A stretch of DNA of 64,000 nt from Calditrichia bacterium (GTDB lineage: Bacteria; Calditrichota; Calditrichia; Calditrichales; J004). Each line of letters starts with the position of its first letter. The first letter of the stretch is position 1. Of the stretch, positions 8,991 to 18,265 are shown piece by piece. Below the pieces are notes generated by a model. That model searched no databases. It saw only the letters and a list, made by a program, of their open reading frames with translations, and had not been told where the DNA came from. The stretch covers positions 169,229 through 233,228 of the forward strand of contig JACKAO010000008.1 in assembly GCA_020635035.1 (NCBI GenBank). Direction: 5' to 3'. The position numbers were made by a program, and so were the translations under genes.

Positions 8991-9890
8991 ATGATTAAAT
9001 CTGTATTGAAAAGAATTTTTTGGCCTATGCATTTGTGGAAAGCTTTTCAACTCTCCCGTGAAAAGAAAAATGTTTCCCGATCAGCAGAAGATCCGCAGCT
9101 CAAACTATATGACAAAATACTTCAAACTGATTTTTTGCATTATGGATATTTCGAAGACCCGGAAATTCCTGCAGAAAAAATAAGTCTTCACGATATTAGA
9201 ATTGCACAGATTAATTATGCCCGGCTTATAATTGACCAGATAAAAAATAATTACGGAAATGTGCTGGATGTCGGCTGCGGTATGGGTGGTCTGATCGGTA
9301 TGCTTCAGAATGCCGGATTTAAAGCGTATGGAGTTACCCCTGATCGCCATCAGATATCATATATCGAAAAAAAATATCCTGACGCAAAAGTAATCCGATC
9401 TAAATTTCAGAAAATGGAAACTGAAGGATTTGAAACGTTCTTCGATACAATTATTAATTCTGAATCATTGCAATATATTAGCCCTGAAAAAGCTATACCT
9501 AAAATTTTATCAATGCTTAAACCAGATGGCCGCTGGATTGTTGTGGATTATTTCCGGTTTGGAGAAGCCCATGAGAAATCTGGCCATAATTGGAATGATT
9601 TTGAAAGATTACTTAGTGAAAATCATCTAAAAATTGTTTACAAACAGGAAATTACAAAAAATATTTTGCCAACCTTAGCTTATATCTACATGTGGGGTGA
9701 ACAAATCGGTAAACCGTTGTTTGAATTTTTAACAGCTAAGCTGGAAAGAAAACATCCCGGCAAAAACTACATTTTAAGCGAGATGATTTCTGAACTGAAT
9801 TTAAAAATTGATAAAAAACTCAATATTGTAAATCCTGAATTTTTTGCCCGTGATAAAAAATATATTCTACTGACCATCGAAAGAGTATGA
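8991..9890 (+). CDS. SAM-dependent class I methyltransferase
   Basis: 299 residues. The SAM-binding motif I is NVLDVGCGMGGLIGML at about residues 87-102, with a following acidic region, then a motif-IV-like FDTIINSESLQYI and the post-motif LKPDGRWIVVDYFRF. This pattern fits cyclopropane-synthase/ubiE-like small-molecule or lipid methyltransferases. The N-terminus (HLWKAFQLSREKK) is not a signal peptide. The stop overlaps the next gene's ATG by 4 bases (ATGA), so the pair with TMEM175 is translationally coupled. The substrate is unknown. Confidence 0.8.
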   Translation: MIKSVLKRIFWPMHLWKAFQLSREKKNVSRSAEDPQLKLYDKILQTDFLHYGYFEDPEIPAEKISLHDIRIAQINYARLIIDQIKNNYGNVLDVGCGMGGLIGMLQNAGFKAYGVTPDRHQISYIEKKYPDAKVIRSKFQKMETEGFETFFDTIINSESLQYISPEKAIPKILSMLKPDGRWIVVDYFRFGEAHEKSGHNWNDFERLLSENHLKIVYKQEITKNILPTLAYIYMWGEQIGKPLFEFLTAKLERKHPGKNYILSEMISELNLKIDKKLNIVNPEFFARDKKYILLTIERV

Positions 9891-10600
9891 AAATATCACA
9901 ATCAAATCTTAGAATTGACAAATATTTTATCTGGCGTGGCCAGGATATCAGCCGCCTGGAAGCTTTCAGTGATGCTGTTTTTGCATTCGCAATTACTCTT
10001 TTAGTTGTCTCTCTCGAAGTACCTTCAAGCTATGCAGAACTAATAGAAACCATGCGTGGCTTTGTATCTTTCGCGATATCATTCGCGATGCTTGTTTTCT
10101 TATGGTTTTATCATTTTCTCTTTTTTCGGCGTTATGGATTACAGACTAATTATATTCTGATACTCAATTCTATCCTGCTTTTTGTCATTCTTTTTTATAT
10201 TTACCCTTTAAAATTTCTTTTTAACTTTCTTGTAAATATATTCTGGGGCACTTCGTCTGTGGCAGTTTCTATGTTCAATAATGAATTTGAATCTGCTAAT
10301 CTTATGGTTATATATTCAACCGGATTATTTATAATATTCTTTGTTTATATGCTTATGTACATGAATGCTTTCCGGCACAGAAAACATTTAAAATTAAATG
10401 CACTTGAAATTTTATTTACTAAATCAGTTTATGAAGCGCATATCATTTATGCTTCTGTGTGTTTAATTTCAGTATTAATTGCTTTATTTACAGATCAGGT
10501 TGCCCTTTCTGGATTTATTTATGCCTTGTTTGGCCCGGTTAGAGCTGTCCATGGATTTTTTATAAGTAAACGATTCAAAGAAATATCAGTTAATATTTAA
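9887..10600 (+). CDS. TMEM175-family (DUF1211) potassium channel-like protein
   Basis: 237 residues, almost entirely transmembrane with about six helices. Near residue 25 is the family signature RLEAFSDAVFAFAITLL, whose FSD and following hydrophobic face form the pore-lining helix in bacterial TMEM175 channels. Bacterial members are tetrameric, weakly selective potassium channels. It starts within the stop of the upstream methyltransferase gene and ends 13 bases before the amidohydrolase gene, which may continue the same transcript. Confidence 0.85.
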   Translation: MKISQSNLRIDKYFIWRGQDISRLEAFSDAVFAFAITLLVVSLEVPSSYAELIETMRGFVSFAISFAMLVFLWFYHFLFFRRYGLQTNYILILNSILLFVILFYIYPLKFLFNFLVNIFWGTSSVAVSMFNNEFESANLMVIYSTGLFIIFFVYMLMYMNAFRHRKHLKLNALEILFTKSVYEAHIIYASVCLISVLIALFTDQVALSGFIYALFGPVRAVHGFFISKRFKEISVNI

Positions 10601-10613
10601 TGACAGGAGAATC

Positions 10614-13600
10614 ATGATTAAACTTCTTTCTCTGTTTTTCATCCTTACAGTTTTTGGCTTTTCCCAAACAACACCGCAGGAAGGACTTTCAACTAATCCG
10701 GTAAATATAATTTATTATCAGAATGCCCGGGTTATTCCGAGTGCCGCATCCAAACAGATCTTTAATTCATTAATTATCCGAGATAAACGGATTGAAAGTA
10801 TCGGTAATAACCTGACGGTTCCCAAAGATGCTCGGGTTATTGATCTCTCCGGATCAACAGTGTATCCGGGATTTATTGAGCCCTATATCCGCTTTGGTCT
10901 GGATGAACCAAAACACGAAAAGCGAGATCCCGGTCCTAATCCAACCATTGATCGTTTCGGTGAGATATACTGGAATGCTGCAGTAAATGCACAACGCGCT
11001 GCTCAGGATGAATTTAAATATGATAAAAAACTAGCTGATGAACTAAGGGCACTCGGCTTTACTACTGTGCAAAGCAGTGGACTTGACGGTATTTTCCAGG
11101 GGAATGCTGCAGTTATCTCGCTGCGTGATGATGTGCCCAATACATTAATTGTACGTGAAAACAGCGCACAGTTTCTTTCTTTTTCAAAAGGCAGTTCCGT
11201 GCAGGACTACCCAAGTTCATTGATGGGTTCAATAGCGCTAATCCGGCAGGTTTTTTATGACGCGCAGTGGTACGGTAAAGCCTGGCAGGCTTTTAATAAA
11301 AACATCAATCAAATCCGGCCGGAAAAAAACAGTGCACTCGAAGCGCTGCAACCGGTAATTGGCAAAAAGCAAAAGGTCGTTTTTTCTGCAGGAAGCTATC
11401 TGGATGTTGCCCGGGCGTATGAAATTGCCAGTGAATTTGGCCTAAACGCTATCTACAAGAGCAATGGTGATAGCTACAAACGTCTTTCCGATATAAAAGG
11501 AATGAATGCCCCGCTTATTGTCCCGGTTGATTTCCCTGATGTGCCTTTTGTTACTATGGCTGATTTTGATGCTGATGTGAATCTGGAAGACCTGAAAGAC
11601 TGGGATAGCGCTCCTGAAAATCCTGCCCGACTCAATGCTGCAGGAATCACTTTTGCCTTTACTACTGACGGATTAGACAAAAAAGAGAATTTCCTTAAAA
11701 ATATACGCCTGGCTGTAAAACGGGGACTTGACAAAGACGCTGCATTACGGGCTCTTACTGAAATACCTGCCGAATTGACCGGTATCAGCGATGTTTGCGG
11801 AACAATAGCTAAAGGGAAATTAGCTAATCTGGTTATTGCAGATAAGGATATTTTTGATGATGATGCTGAAATCAGGTCTGTCGTTGTTGAAGGTGAAATA
11901 TTTGAAATAAATAAACCGCAGCAAACAGATGTTCGCGGGGATTGGGAATTATCCGTTCTAATACCTGGCAACAAACTCCCATTAAAAATGTCGGTTGAAG
12001 GTACAAAAAGTAAACCTTCAGCAAAAATAAAAAACAACATTGCCGGGATAGAAGCAATAACTTTCCAGATATCTGAAAACAAAATCAATTTCAGTCTTAA
12101 AGGCGATTCTCTGAACTATGCTGGGATTTTACGATTCTCCGGAAGAATTGCTGATGATGCAGCTAGTGGACACGTAATTCTGCCGGATGGTCAATTGATT
12201 GCCTGGGACGCATTGCGTAAAAACACCTATACTGAAAAAGAAGAAAAAGAGAAAGAAAAACCGGAAATAACACCGGCACTATTCACAACCGTCTATCCGG
12301 ATAAAGCCTATGGACGTGCTTCTTTACCGGGACTACCTGAATACGTAGCTGTAACAAACGCAACAATCTGGACAGCCGGAAACGCTGGAATTCTTGAAAA
12401 TGCCGACATTCTTATTCATAAAGGTAAAATAGAAAAAGTTGGAAAAAACCTGTCCATCCCGGAAAGCTCCATTAAAATTGATGGAACGGGTCTGCATGTA
12501 ACCCCGGGTATAATCGATGAGCACTCGCATATTGCTATAAGCCGTGGTGTAAATGAAGGAACTCAGGCCATTACAGCTGAAGTACGCATCGGAGATGTGC
12601 TCAACCCGGAAAATATCAACATTTACAGGCAGCTCTCCGGTGGAGTAACCATGTCCCAACTGCTTCACGGATCTGCTAATCCGATTGGCGGACAGGCGCA
12701 GGTAATCAAATTGCGCTGGGGACAAAATGCTGAAGGATTAAAATACAAAAATGCCCCGCCCAGCATAAAATTTGCCCTTGGAGAAAACGTAAAACAATCA
12801 AATTGGGGTGACAATTACGACAAACGATATCCACAAACACGGATGGGTGTTCGTGAAATAATGTGGGATGGCTTTCAGCGTGCAAAAGAGTACGGGATTG
12901 AGTGGCAAAAATATAATGATTTGTCATCATCTGAAAAAGCCCGGAAAATTCCACCACGCCGGGATTTAGAGTTGGATGCCCTCCTTGAAATCATTAACAG
13001 CGAACGATTCATTCATTGTCATTCTTACGTTCAAAGTGAAATCCTGATGCTGATGCGTTTAGCCGAAGAATTTGGTTTTAAGGTCGGAACTTTTACACAT
13101 ATCCTTGAAGGCTATAAAGTAGCCAAAGAAATGGCAGAGCATGGTGCCATGGCATCTACCTTTGCCGACTGGTGGGATTACAAATTTGAAGTGTATGAAG
13201 CTATTCCGTACAACACGGTGTTAATGGCAGAACAGGGTGTTGTTACATCTGTTAATTCGGACGATGCAGAAATGGCGCGTCGTCTGAACCATGAAGCTGC
13301 CAAAGCTATTAAGTATGGCGGGATGTCAAAAGAAGAAGCCATAAAATTGGTAACTATTAATCCTGCGAAACAGCTGAAAGTCGATCAATATACCGGCAGT
13401 CTTGAAGCCGGCAAGGAAGCCGATTTTGTAATCTGGAACGAAGACCCGTTGTCAGTCTATGCTTCTCCATTACAAACCTGGATTGAAGGCAGGAAGTATT
13501 TTGACAGGGAAGAAGATAAAGAATTAAGAAAACAAATAGCAGCACAAAGGGCAGCTTTGATTCAAAAAGCTTTAAACGAACCAAACTCCAATGGTAAAAA

Positions 13601-13691
13601 GAAAAAAGGTTCAGGAAAACCTGGCCCGAAAGAAATGGATGATTACCACTGTGATGATGTTTTTGATTTTATGGGAAGGGAGATCAACTAA
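10614..13691 (+). CDS. Secreted tandem amidohydrolase: degenerate N-terminal half, active-looking C-terminal half
   Basis: 1,025 residues with a cleavable signal peptide (about 1-18, FFILTVFGFS then QTTPQ). Two amidohydrolase-fold units follow. The first (about 30-430) keeps the fold markers VYPGFIEPYIRFG and LANLVIADKD but has lost the metal-binding HxH. The second (about 580-985) has HSH at 637-639 after GIID, His801/His803 in HCHSYVQSE, GTFTHILEGYK, and an Asp in SVNSDDAEM, so it should bind metal and hydrolyse a C-N bond, probably as an imidazolonepropionase/dipeptidase-like enzyme. The tail is Lys-rich (GKKKKGSGKP). The next gene's ATG overlaps this stop by one base. The substrate is unknown; the location is periplasmic or outside the cell. 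Confidence 0.85.
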   Translation: MIKLLSLFFILTVFGFSQTTPQEGLSTNPVNIIYYQNARVIPSAASKQIFNSLIIRDKRIESIGNNLTVPKDARVIDLSGSTVYPGFIEPYIRFGLDEPKHEKRDPGPNPTIDRFGEIYWNAAVNAQRAAQDEFKYDKKLADELRALGFTTVQSSGLDGIFQGNAAVISLRDDVPNTLIVRENSAQFLSFSKGSSVQDYPSSLMGSIALIRQVFYDAQWYGKAWQAFNKNINQIRPEKNSALEALQPVIGKKQKVVFSAGSYLDVARAYEIASEFGLNAIYKSNGDSYKRLSDIKGMNAPLIVPVDFPDVPFVTMADFDADVNLEDLKDWDSAPENPARLNAAGITFAFTTDGLDKKENFLKNIRLAVKRGLDKDAALRALTEIPAELTGISDVCGTIAKGKLANLVIADKDIFDDDAEIRSVVVEGEIFEINKPQQTDVRGDWELSVLIPGNKLPLKMSVEGTKSKPSAKIKNNIAGIEAITFQISENKINFSLKGDSLNYAGILRFSGRIADDAASGHVILPDGQLIAWDALRKNTYTEKEEKEKEKPEITPALFTTVYPDKAYGRASLPGLPEYVAVTNATIWTAGNAGILENADILIHKGKIEKVGKNLSIPESSIKIDGTGLHVTPGIIDEHSHIAISRGVNEGTQAITAEVRIGDVLNPENINIYRQLSGGVTMSQLLHGSANPIGGQAQVIKLRWGQNAEGLKYKNAPPSIKFALGENVKQSNWGDNYDKRYPQTRMGVREIMWDGFQRAKEYGIEWQKYNDLSSSEKARKIPPRRDLELDALLEIINSERFIHCHSYVQSEILMLMRLAEEFGFKVGTFTHILEGYKVAKEMAEHGAMASTFADWWDYKFEVYEAIPYNTVLMAEQGVVTSVNSDDAEMARRLNHEAAKAIKYGGMSKEEAIKLVTINPAKQLKVDQYTGSLEAGKEADFVIWNEDPLSVYASPLQTWIEGRKYFDREEDKELRKQIAAQRAALIQKALNEPNSNGKKKKGSGKPGPKEMDDYHCDDVFDFMGREIN

Positions 13692-15001
13692 TGAAAACTT
13701 TAAATACTTTGATGATATTGATTGTTCTCTGTTTCTCATGCATCCGGCTTGCTTCTGCCAATGATTTAATCCCGGGAAAAACCCAGCAAAACCCCATTGC
13801 CCTGATCAATGCAAACATATACACTGTTTCAGGACAGGTTATTAAAAACGGTACACTGCTCTTTGATAAAGGTGTTATTTCTTCAATCAACAATGCGAAA
13901 ACAGGTTTTCCGGAAAATACCGAGATAATCGATGTTAAAGGTCATAATGTATATCCCGGGCTGATTGCCCCTTACTCACAAATAGGCCTGGTGGAAATTG
14001 GTGCTGTTCGCGCCACAGTTGATTACAACGAAGCAGGTTCCTATAATCCCAACGCCAAAGCTGCCGTAGCATACAATCCGGATTCAGAAGTTACACCAAC
14101 AATCCGTTCCAATGGAATTACAACCGCCTTAGTCGCACCAAAGGGCGGGATTATTTCCGGTCAATCCAGTATTTTACAGCTGGATGGCTGGAACAGTGAA
14201 GATGCAACAATTAAGGACATTGCAGGATTGCATATCAATTGGCCGCGTATGACCGTTTCAAATTCACCAAGAGCAAAAGACTCACCTGAAAAACAGCTGG
14301 AAAAGATTGCTGAAAACTTAAACAAGCTGGAAGACTTTTTTCTTGATGCAAAAACATATGCCAATGCTCAAAAAGCTGACCCCGGTCTAAAAAGAGATAT
14401 CCGTTTTGATGCTATTATACCGGTATTGAGCGGAGATGTACCTTTAATTATCCAGGCCGATGAATATAAAGAAATAGAAGCAGCCGTTAATTTTTGCAAT
14501 ACATTAGATATGAAAATGATTCTGCTTGGTGGCCGCGATGCATGGAAACTCACCGATCTTCTTGTTGAAAATAATATTTCTGTTATTTTATATCAGACAC
14601 ATGCGCTTCCTTTCAGGGAAGATGAAGACTACGATCTGCCCTTTAAAACACCCGCGTTACTTAAAGAAGCAGGTGTAAAATTTTGTATTACTAAAATTTC
14701 TTCAGACATGTGGGATATCCGCAATCTTCCGTTCTTTGCCGGAACTGCGGCAGCACACGGTCTTTCAAAAGAAGATGCACTAAAATCAATCACACTATGG
14801 CCGGCTGAAATTTTAGGGATTGATAAAAACTACGGTTCCCTGGATAAAGGAAAAAGCGCCACATTGGTCGTTAGTAAAGGAGACATCCTGGATATGCAAA
14901 GCAGTATTATTGAGATGATGTTTATTGACGGCCGCAAAGTGGATCTGGATGATAAACATAAAAGACTATATAAAAAATACGAAGCCCGCTATGAAAATTA
15001 A
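13691..15001 (+). CDS. Secreted amidohydrolase-fold protein lacking the metal site
   Basis: 436 residues with a signal peptide (about 1-23, cleavage near ASA-ND). The fold markers of amidohydrolases are present (NVYPGLIAPYSQIG, DALKSITLWPAEILGI and LDKGKSATLVVSKGD), but the HxH expected after PGLI is absent (APYSQIG) and no obvious replacement His cluster exists. It resembles the inactive first half of the preceding protein, suggesting the two genes arose by duplication. It is translationally coupled to that gene (one-base overlap), so the products probably act together, for example as a heteromeric complex with one working site. Inactivity is inferred from the missing ligands. Confidence 0.82.
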   Translation: MKTLNTLMILIVLCFSCIRLASANDLIPGKTQQNPIALINANIYTVSGQVIKNGTLLFDKGVISSINNAKTGFPENTEIIDVKGHNVYPGLIAPYSQIGLVEIGAVRATVDYNEAGSYNPNAKAAVAYNPDSEVTPTIRSNGITTALVAPKGGIISGQSSILQLDGWNSEDATIKDIAGLHINWPRMTVSNSPRAKDSPEKQLEKIAENLNKLEDFFLDAKTYANAQKADPGLKRDIRFDAIIPVLSGDVPLIIQADEYKEIEAAVNFCNTLDMKMILLGGRDAWKLTDLLVENNISVILYQTHALPFREDEDYDLPFKTPALLKEAGVKFCITKISSDMWDIRNLPFFAGTAAAHGLSKEDALKSITLWPAEILGIDKNYGSLDKGKSATLVVSKGDILDMQSSIIEMMFIDGRKVDLDDKHKRLYKKYEARYEN

Positions 15002-15118
15002 AAAAAGGTTCGTCTGATCATTACAATTTAGGGATTCCTTGGCAAACAAACTTAGCTAAGTATTTTTAACAAACTTAATCCTGTATAAAGATCTAAAATA
15101 AGTTCGTCGGAAGATCAT

Positions 15119-15157
15119 GTCGGCAGACAGATTAGCCTGCAGGCTAACTGACACGAC
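15119..15157. repeat. Imperfect hairpin around a 16-bp perfect palindrome
   Basis: The intergenic region after the amidohydrolases holds ttagcctgcaggctaa (15132-15147), a perfect palindrome. Flanks gtcg (15119-15122) and cgac (15154-15157), with partial pairing between them, extend it to an imperfect hairpin of about 39 bases. No T-tract follows, so it is not a standard terminator; a REP-like or MITE-like element is possible. No second copy was noticed in the window. Confidence 0.5.
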
Positions 15158-15218
15158 GTCTGACGTAATTCAGGTGAACTTACACAGTAAGCGTCATTCT
15201 GAAATAAGGATATCTGTT

Positions 15219-15935
15219 TCAAGATTTCTTATAATTGAATCTTTCTTTCATTTCTGTATTTATTCCATTTAGTACTTTGCGGATATTATCGTTCAGGTTT
15301 TTATATCTTTGTATATTCTGATCTTTAAAATTTATATTTATCACAAACATATTCAGAAATGTTTTATCCCTGATCAGTTTAAGATATTTAGGATTTTTTA
15401 AATCAAAGTTGTTATTTAAATCATTTAAAGACAACGGAGATTCTTTAAGCAAATATGGAATATACTGTTCTAAAACCATTTTTTTATCAATCGAACTAAG
15501 TTCGCGTGTTATTCCGTATTCGTTTGTATAAATCTCGACTATTTCTTTCAGCAAAATCTTGTTTGTGATAAGTCCTAACTGACCTGTTGCTTTTAGCTGT
15601 TCATAAGCAACATTTTTTGTTTCAAGCGTTGTATACATTGCAAATGCACCGATAGCCCTGACAATACTATCCGGATTTGCGTTTTCACTATATACTTTTT
15701 TCAGGAAATAATTGTAATACGTCTGGTTGTTTGCGAGCAGTTTCGCTTCATTTGATATTACCAGTGAATCTGCAATCAAGTCATCATAAATAGCATGTAA
15801 TGCTGCCCCTTCAGCTTTAAAATTCTGCCGATTCTCACGCCATTCATTAAGCAGGAAAGAAACAGAAATACCAAAAATAATAACAAATAATTCAAGTGTA
15901 TACCTTGTGATCCGGGTTTGAGTTGATTTTTTCAT
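15219..15935 (-). CDS. Single-span membrane protein, DUF6090-like
   Basis: 238 residues. An N-terminal basic stretch is followed by one transmembrane helix (about 12-29, LELFVIIFGISVSFLLNEWR), then a helical, charged domain of about 200 residues. The start pattern of a span ending in a conserved Asn-Glu-Trp followed by helices is shared with proteins annotated as DUF6090 in FCB bacteria; I assign it from memory of that pattern. No catalytic residues are evident. It stands alone on the minus strand between plus-strand genes. Function unknown. Confidence 0.65.
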   Translation of the reverse strand: MKKSTQTRITRYTLELFVIIFGISVSFLLNEWRENRQNFKAEGAALHAIYDDLIADSLVISNEAKLLANNQTYYNYFLKKVYSENANPDSIVRAIGAFAMYTTLETKNVAYEQLKATGQLGLITNKILLKEIVEIYTNEYGITRELSSIDKKMVLEQYIPYLLKESPLSLNDLNNNFDLKNPKYLKLIRDKTFLNMFVININFKDQNIQRYKNLNDNIRKVLNGINTEMKERFNYKKS

Positions 15936-16163
15936 AATTCAGATTCTTCATTTTAGGATGATGGATTTTGTGTAAGGAAGACCGGCAATGCAATGTATTT
16001 TGAATTTCCATATAACACTTAAAAAATGCAAACAAACCATGAGATTTCAAATACGCAAATATTTTAATAACATTTAAAGCACGATAAAATATTTACGAGC
16101 ATAAATTTTCTAAAAATTTAAAACATCCTTGCTACTTATAATGACTTTTTAATCGGTGCAGAT

Positions 16164-17117
16164 ATGAAATTAAACCTGCCAATCATGGATCAGTTAAACC
16201 ATTGTAATAATATTTTAATTGCCGGAATGGGTGGTGGCTATGATCTTTTCTGTGGATTGCCGGTTTATTTTGAGCTCCGGGATATTGGTAAAAATGTTCA
16301 TTTGGCTAACTACAGTTTTTCAGATATTGAGTATTTTGAAGGAGGTCATCGTTTATCACCCACATTGGTCGGTGTTGATGCAGCTTTTAATGAACCTGTG
16401 GTTTATTTTCCTGAGCTTTACCTGTCTAAGTGGTTTAGAGAAGTGCGAAATGAAGATTTGACAATATGGTCTTTTCATAAAACAGGTACACGGGATTTAT
16501 TGAGCAATTATAATCTTTTGATTGATTATCTGAATATTGATGGAATTCTTTTAATTGATGGTGGAGTTGATAGTCTTTTACGCGGTGATGAAGAAGAAAC
16601 AGCTTCTCTTATTGAAGATGCCATTTCTCTCTTTGTAGTAAATGAGCTTAAGCAGATTGAAACACGACTTATTGGCTGTATCGGTTTAGGTGCGGAACTT
16701 GGACTTTCTTATAACCAGCTTCTGGAAAATATTGCAGAGTTAACCCGCAAGAACGGATTTTTAGGAAATTGTTCATTAACCCCGCAGATGCCATCGTACC
16801 AGCTTTATGAAAAAGCTGTTTTTTATGTTCATAGTCAGCCTTTCCAGGATCCTAGCGTGATTAATGCATCTATTATCTCAGCAGTACGTGGAGAATTTGG
16901 CAATTTTCATCTGACGCAAAAAACACATGGCAGCCATCTGAAAATTTCGCCTTTTATGAGTCAATATTGGTTTTTTGATTTAATTAAAGTTGCGGATCAA
17001 AACCTTTTCTTACCACACATACGTGAAACCGCAACCTTCTGGGATTCATTACAAGCTTTCCTGTCGACTAGGGAATTCTTACCAAAACGACAAAATTCAT
17101 CATCCTTCCTGTTGTAA
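16164..17117 (+). CDS. DUF1152 domain-containing protein
   Basis: 317 residues, cytosolic. It opens with a nucleotide-binding-like glycine loop (ILIAGMGGGYDLFCGLPVYF, residues 17-36) and continues with YFEGGHRLSPTLVGVDA, matching the DUF1152 family. A second acidic/glycine motif, LLIDGGVDSLLRGDEEE, lies near residue 133, and LIGCIGLGAELGLSY near 173. The family has no established biochemical role; the fold suggests binding of a phosphate-containing ligand. The gene is single, with no close neighbours on its strand. Confidence 0.75.
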   Translation: MKLNLPIMDQLNHCNNILIAGMGGGYDLFCGLPVYFELRDIGKNVHLANYSFSDIEYFEGGHRLSPTLVGVDAAFNEPVVYFPELYLSKWFREVRNEDLTIWSFHKTGTRDLLSNYNLLIDYLNIDGILLIDGGVDSLLRGDEEETASLIEDAISLFVVNELKQIETRLIGCIGLGAELGLSYNQLLENIAELTRKNGFLGNCSLTPQMPSYQLYEKAVFYVHSQPFQDPSVINASIISAVRGEFGNFHLTQKTHGSHLKISPFMSQYWFFDLIKVADQNLFLPHIRETATFWDSLQAFLSTREFLPKRQNSSSFLL

Positions 17118-17191
17118 CCTGTATATTTCAGCACAAGAATATATTTGAAAAAATGTGTGTTTCATGACTAAACACAACCAAGGAGTCATCT

Positions 17192-17749
17192 ATGACACGA
17201 TTTTTTCTCTCCGGCTTATTTATTCTGCTTCTGAATGGCAGTATTCTTTTCGGGCAGGAATCTGTTGAATTTCCCCAAAAACTTGATCAGAAAGGATTCC
17301 GTGGAATAATTGCAAAATCAGGCAATCTATATATCAGCGGACAACCGGATGATTCATCCTTCAGCTGGCTGAAGCAGCAGGGCGTAAGAACAATTATAAA
17401 CCTGCGCACTGATCAAGAAATGAATAATCGCGATTATGTTCCTTTTGATGAAAAAGCGTTATTGGAAAATCTCGGTTTGAGCTACATTCATATTCCGCTT
17501 GGCGGGGAAAACAATCCTTATACACCGCAGGCATTAAATACCTTTGCTGAAAGCATAGACAAAGCTGAAGGCAAGGTGCTTTTGCACTGCACCGTTGCAT
17601 GGCGCGCCAGTCACATGTGGGCAGCCTACCTGGTTAAATACAAAGGATTTTCAACCGAAAAGGCAATCGAATACGCTAAAGCCATTAATTTTGGAGAATT
17701 ACCAATCGAAGGTCTTCTGGGAAATAAAGTAAAAATTATCCTGGAATAA
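17192..17749 (+). CDS. Secreted dual-specificity-phosphatase-like protein (BLH/DUF442 type)
   Basis: 185 residues. A signal peptide (about 1-21, FILLLNGSILFGQ) is followed by a small phosphatase-fold domain: LYISGQPDDSSFSWLKQQGV, then RTIINLRTDQEM and the P-loop LLHCTVAWRAS. The loop has Cys-x4-Arg, as in the beta-lactamase-hydrolase-like (DUF442) branch, rather than the Cys-x5-Arg of classic tyrosine phosphatases. The usual Gly of the loop is replaced (TVAW), so activity is uncertain. The ATG follows an AAGGAG ribosome-binding site. It probably acts in the periplasm. Confidence 0.78.
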   Translation: MTRFFLSGLFILLLNGSILFGQESVEFPQKLDQKGFRGIIAKSGNLYISGQPDDSSFSWLKQQGVRTIINLRTDQEMNNRDYVPFDEKALLENLGLSYIHIPLGGENNPYTPQALNTFAESIDKAEGKVLLHCTVAWRASHMWAAYLVKYKGFSTEKAIEYAKAINFGELPIEGLLGNKVKIILE

Positions 17750-17812
17750 GTGATGCGTGAAAAATATGGCCTTCAATGTTTTACTATCCCGGCACCCCAG
17801 TTGGGATGATAA

Positions 17813-18265
17813 TCAGGTTCCGACATCTAGTAAACGGCGGTGATAATTGATTTGTCCTAGATGATAATTTAAATGTGTGGCAAGATGTATCAGGAAATAA
17901 CCCGTATCAATTTCTTCTCCCCAAACATTTATAGGGAATGTCTGTACAAGATCTTTTTCATCGAGATTTTGAAGTACATCGGAAACAGTATCCCGAACAA
18001 CAGCAAGTTTTAGCAGTATTTCACTTTTAGCAATATTCTTATCCGAAAACTCTTTTTCCCTATCTCGTACGTAATCGTTTTTACCAAGCGTAGCACCAAT
18101 AAAATGACTCAGATTACCAATAAGATGCAGAGATAAGTTTCCTGCAGAGTTGGCAATACCTTTTTCTGTTTTCCAGAAAATTTTTTCATCTGAGTACAGC
18201 TCAATCTCTTTCTTCAAACGATCAAGATCACGTTCAAACAAAGAAACCAACCAGGAAATAGTCAT
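17813..18265 (-). CDS. DinB-like (DUF1572) protein
   Basis: 150 residues forming a predicted four-helix bundle. Metal-ligand candidates are in SLHLIGNLSHFIG and in HLATHLNYHLGQINYHRR near the C-terminus, the usual positions for the DinB/YfiT superfamily; DUF1572 is the closest pattern. Some relatives are thiol-dependent S-transferases (bacillithiol or mycothiol), but this one cannot be assigned a substrate. Its ATG overlaps the stop of the upstream coiled-coil gene (TAATG), so it is the third cistron of the amidase cassette. Confidence 0.8.
   Translation of the reverse strand: MTISWLVSLFERDLDRLKKEIELYSDEKIFWKTEKGIANSAGNLSLHLIGNLSHFIGATLGKNDYVRDREKEFSDKNIAKSEILLKLAVVRDTVSDVLQNLDEKDLVQTFPINVWGEEIDTGYFLIHLATHLNYHLGQINYHRRLLDVGT

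Noticed and set aside
11474..12088. 204-codon minus-strand open frame inside the amidohydrolase gene
   Set aside because: It lies opposite a strongly supported coding region, is Ser/Ile-rich in the way antisense shadows are, and has no ribosome-binding site or recognisable domain.
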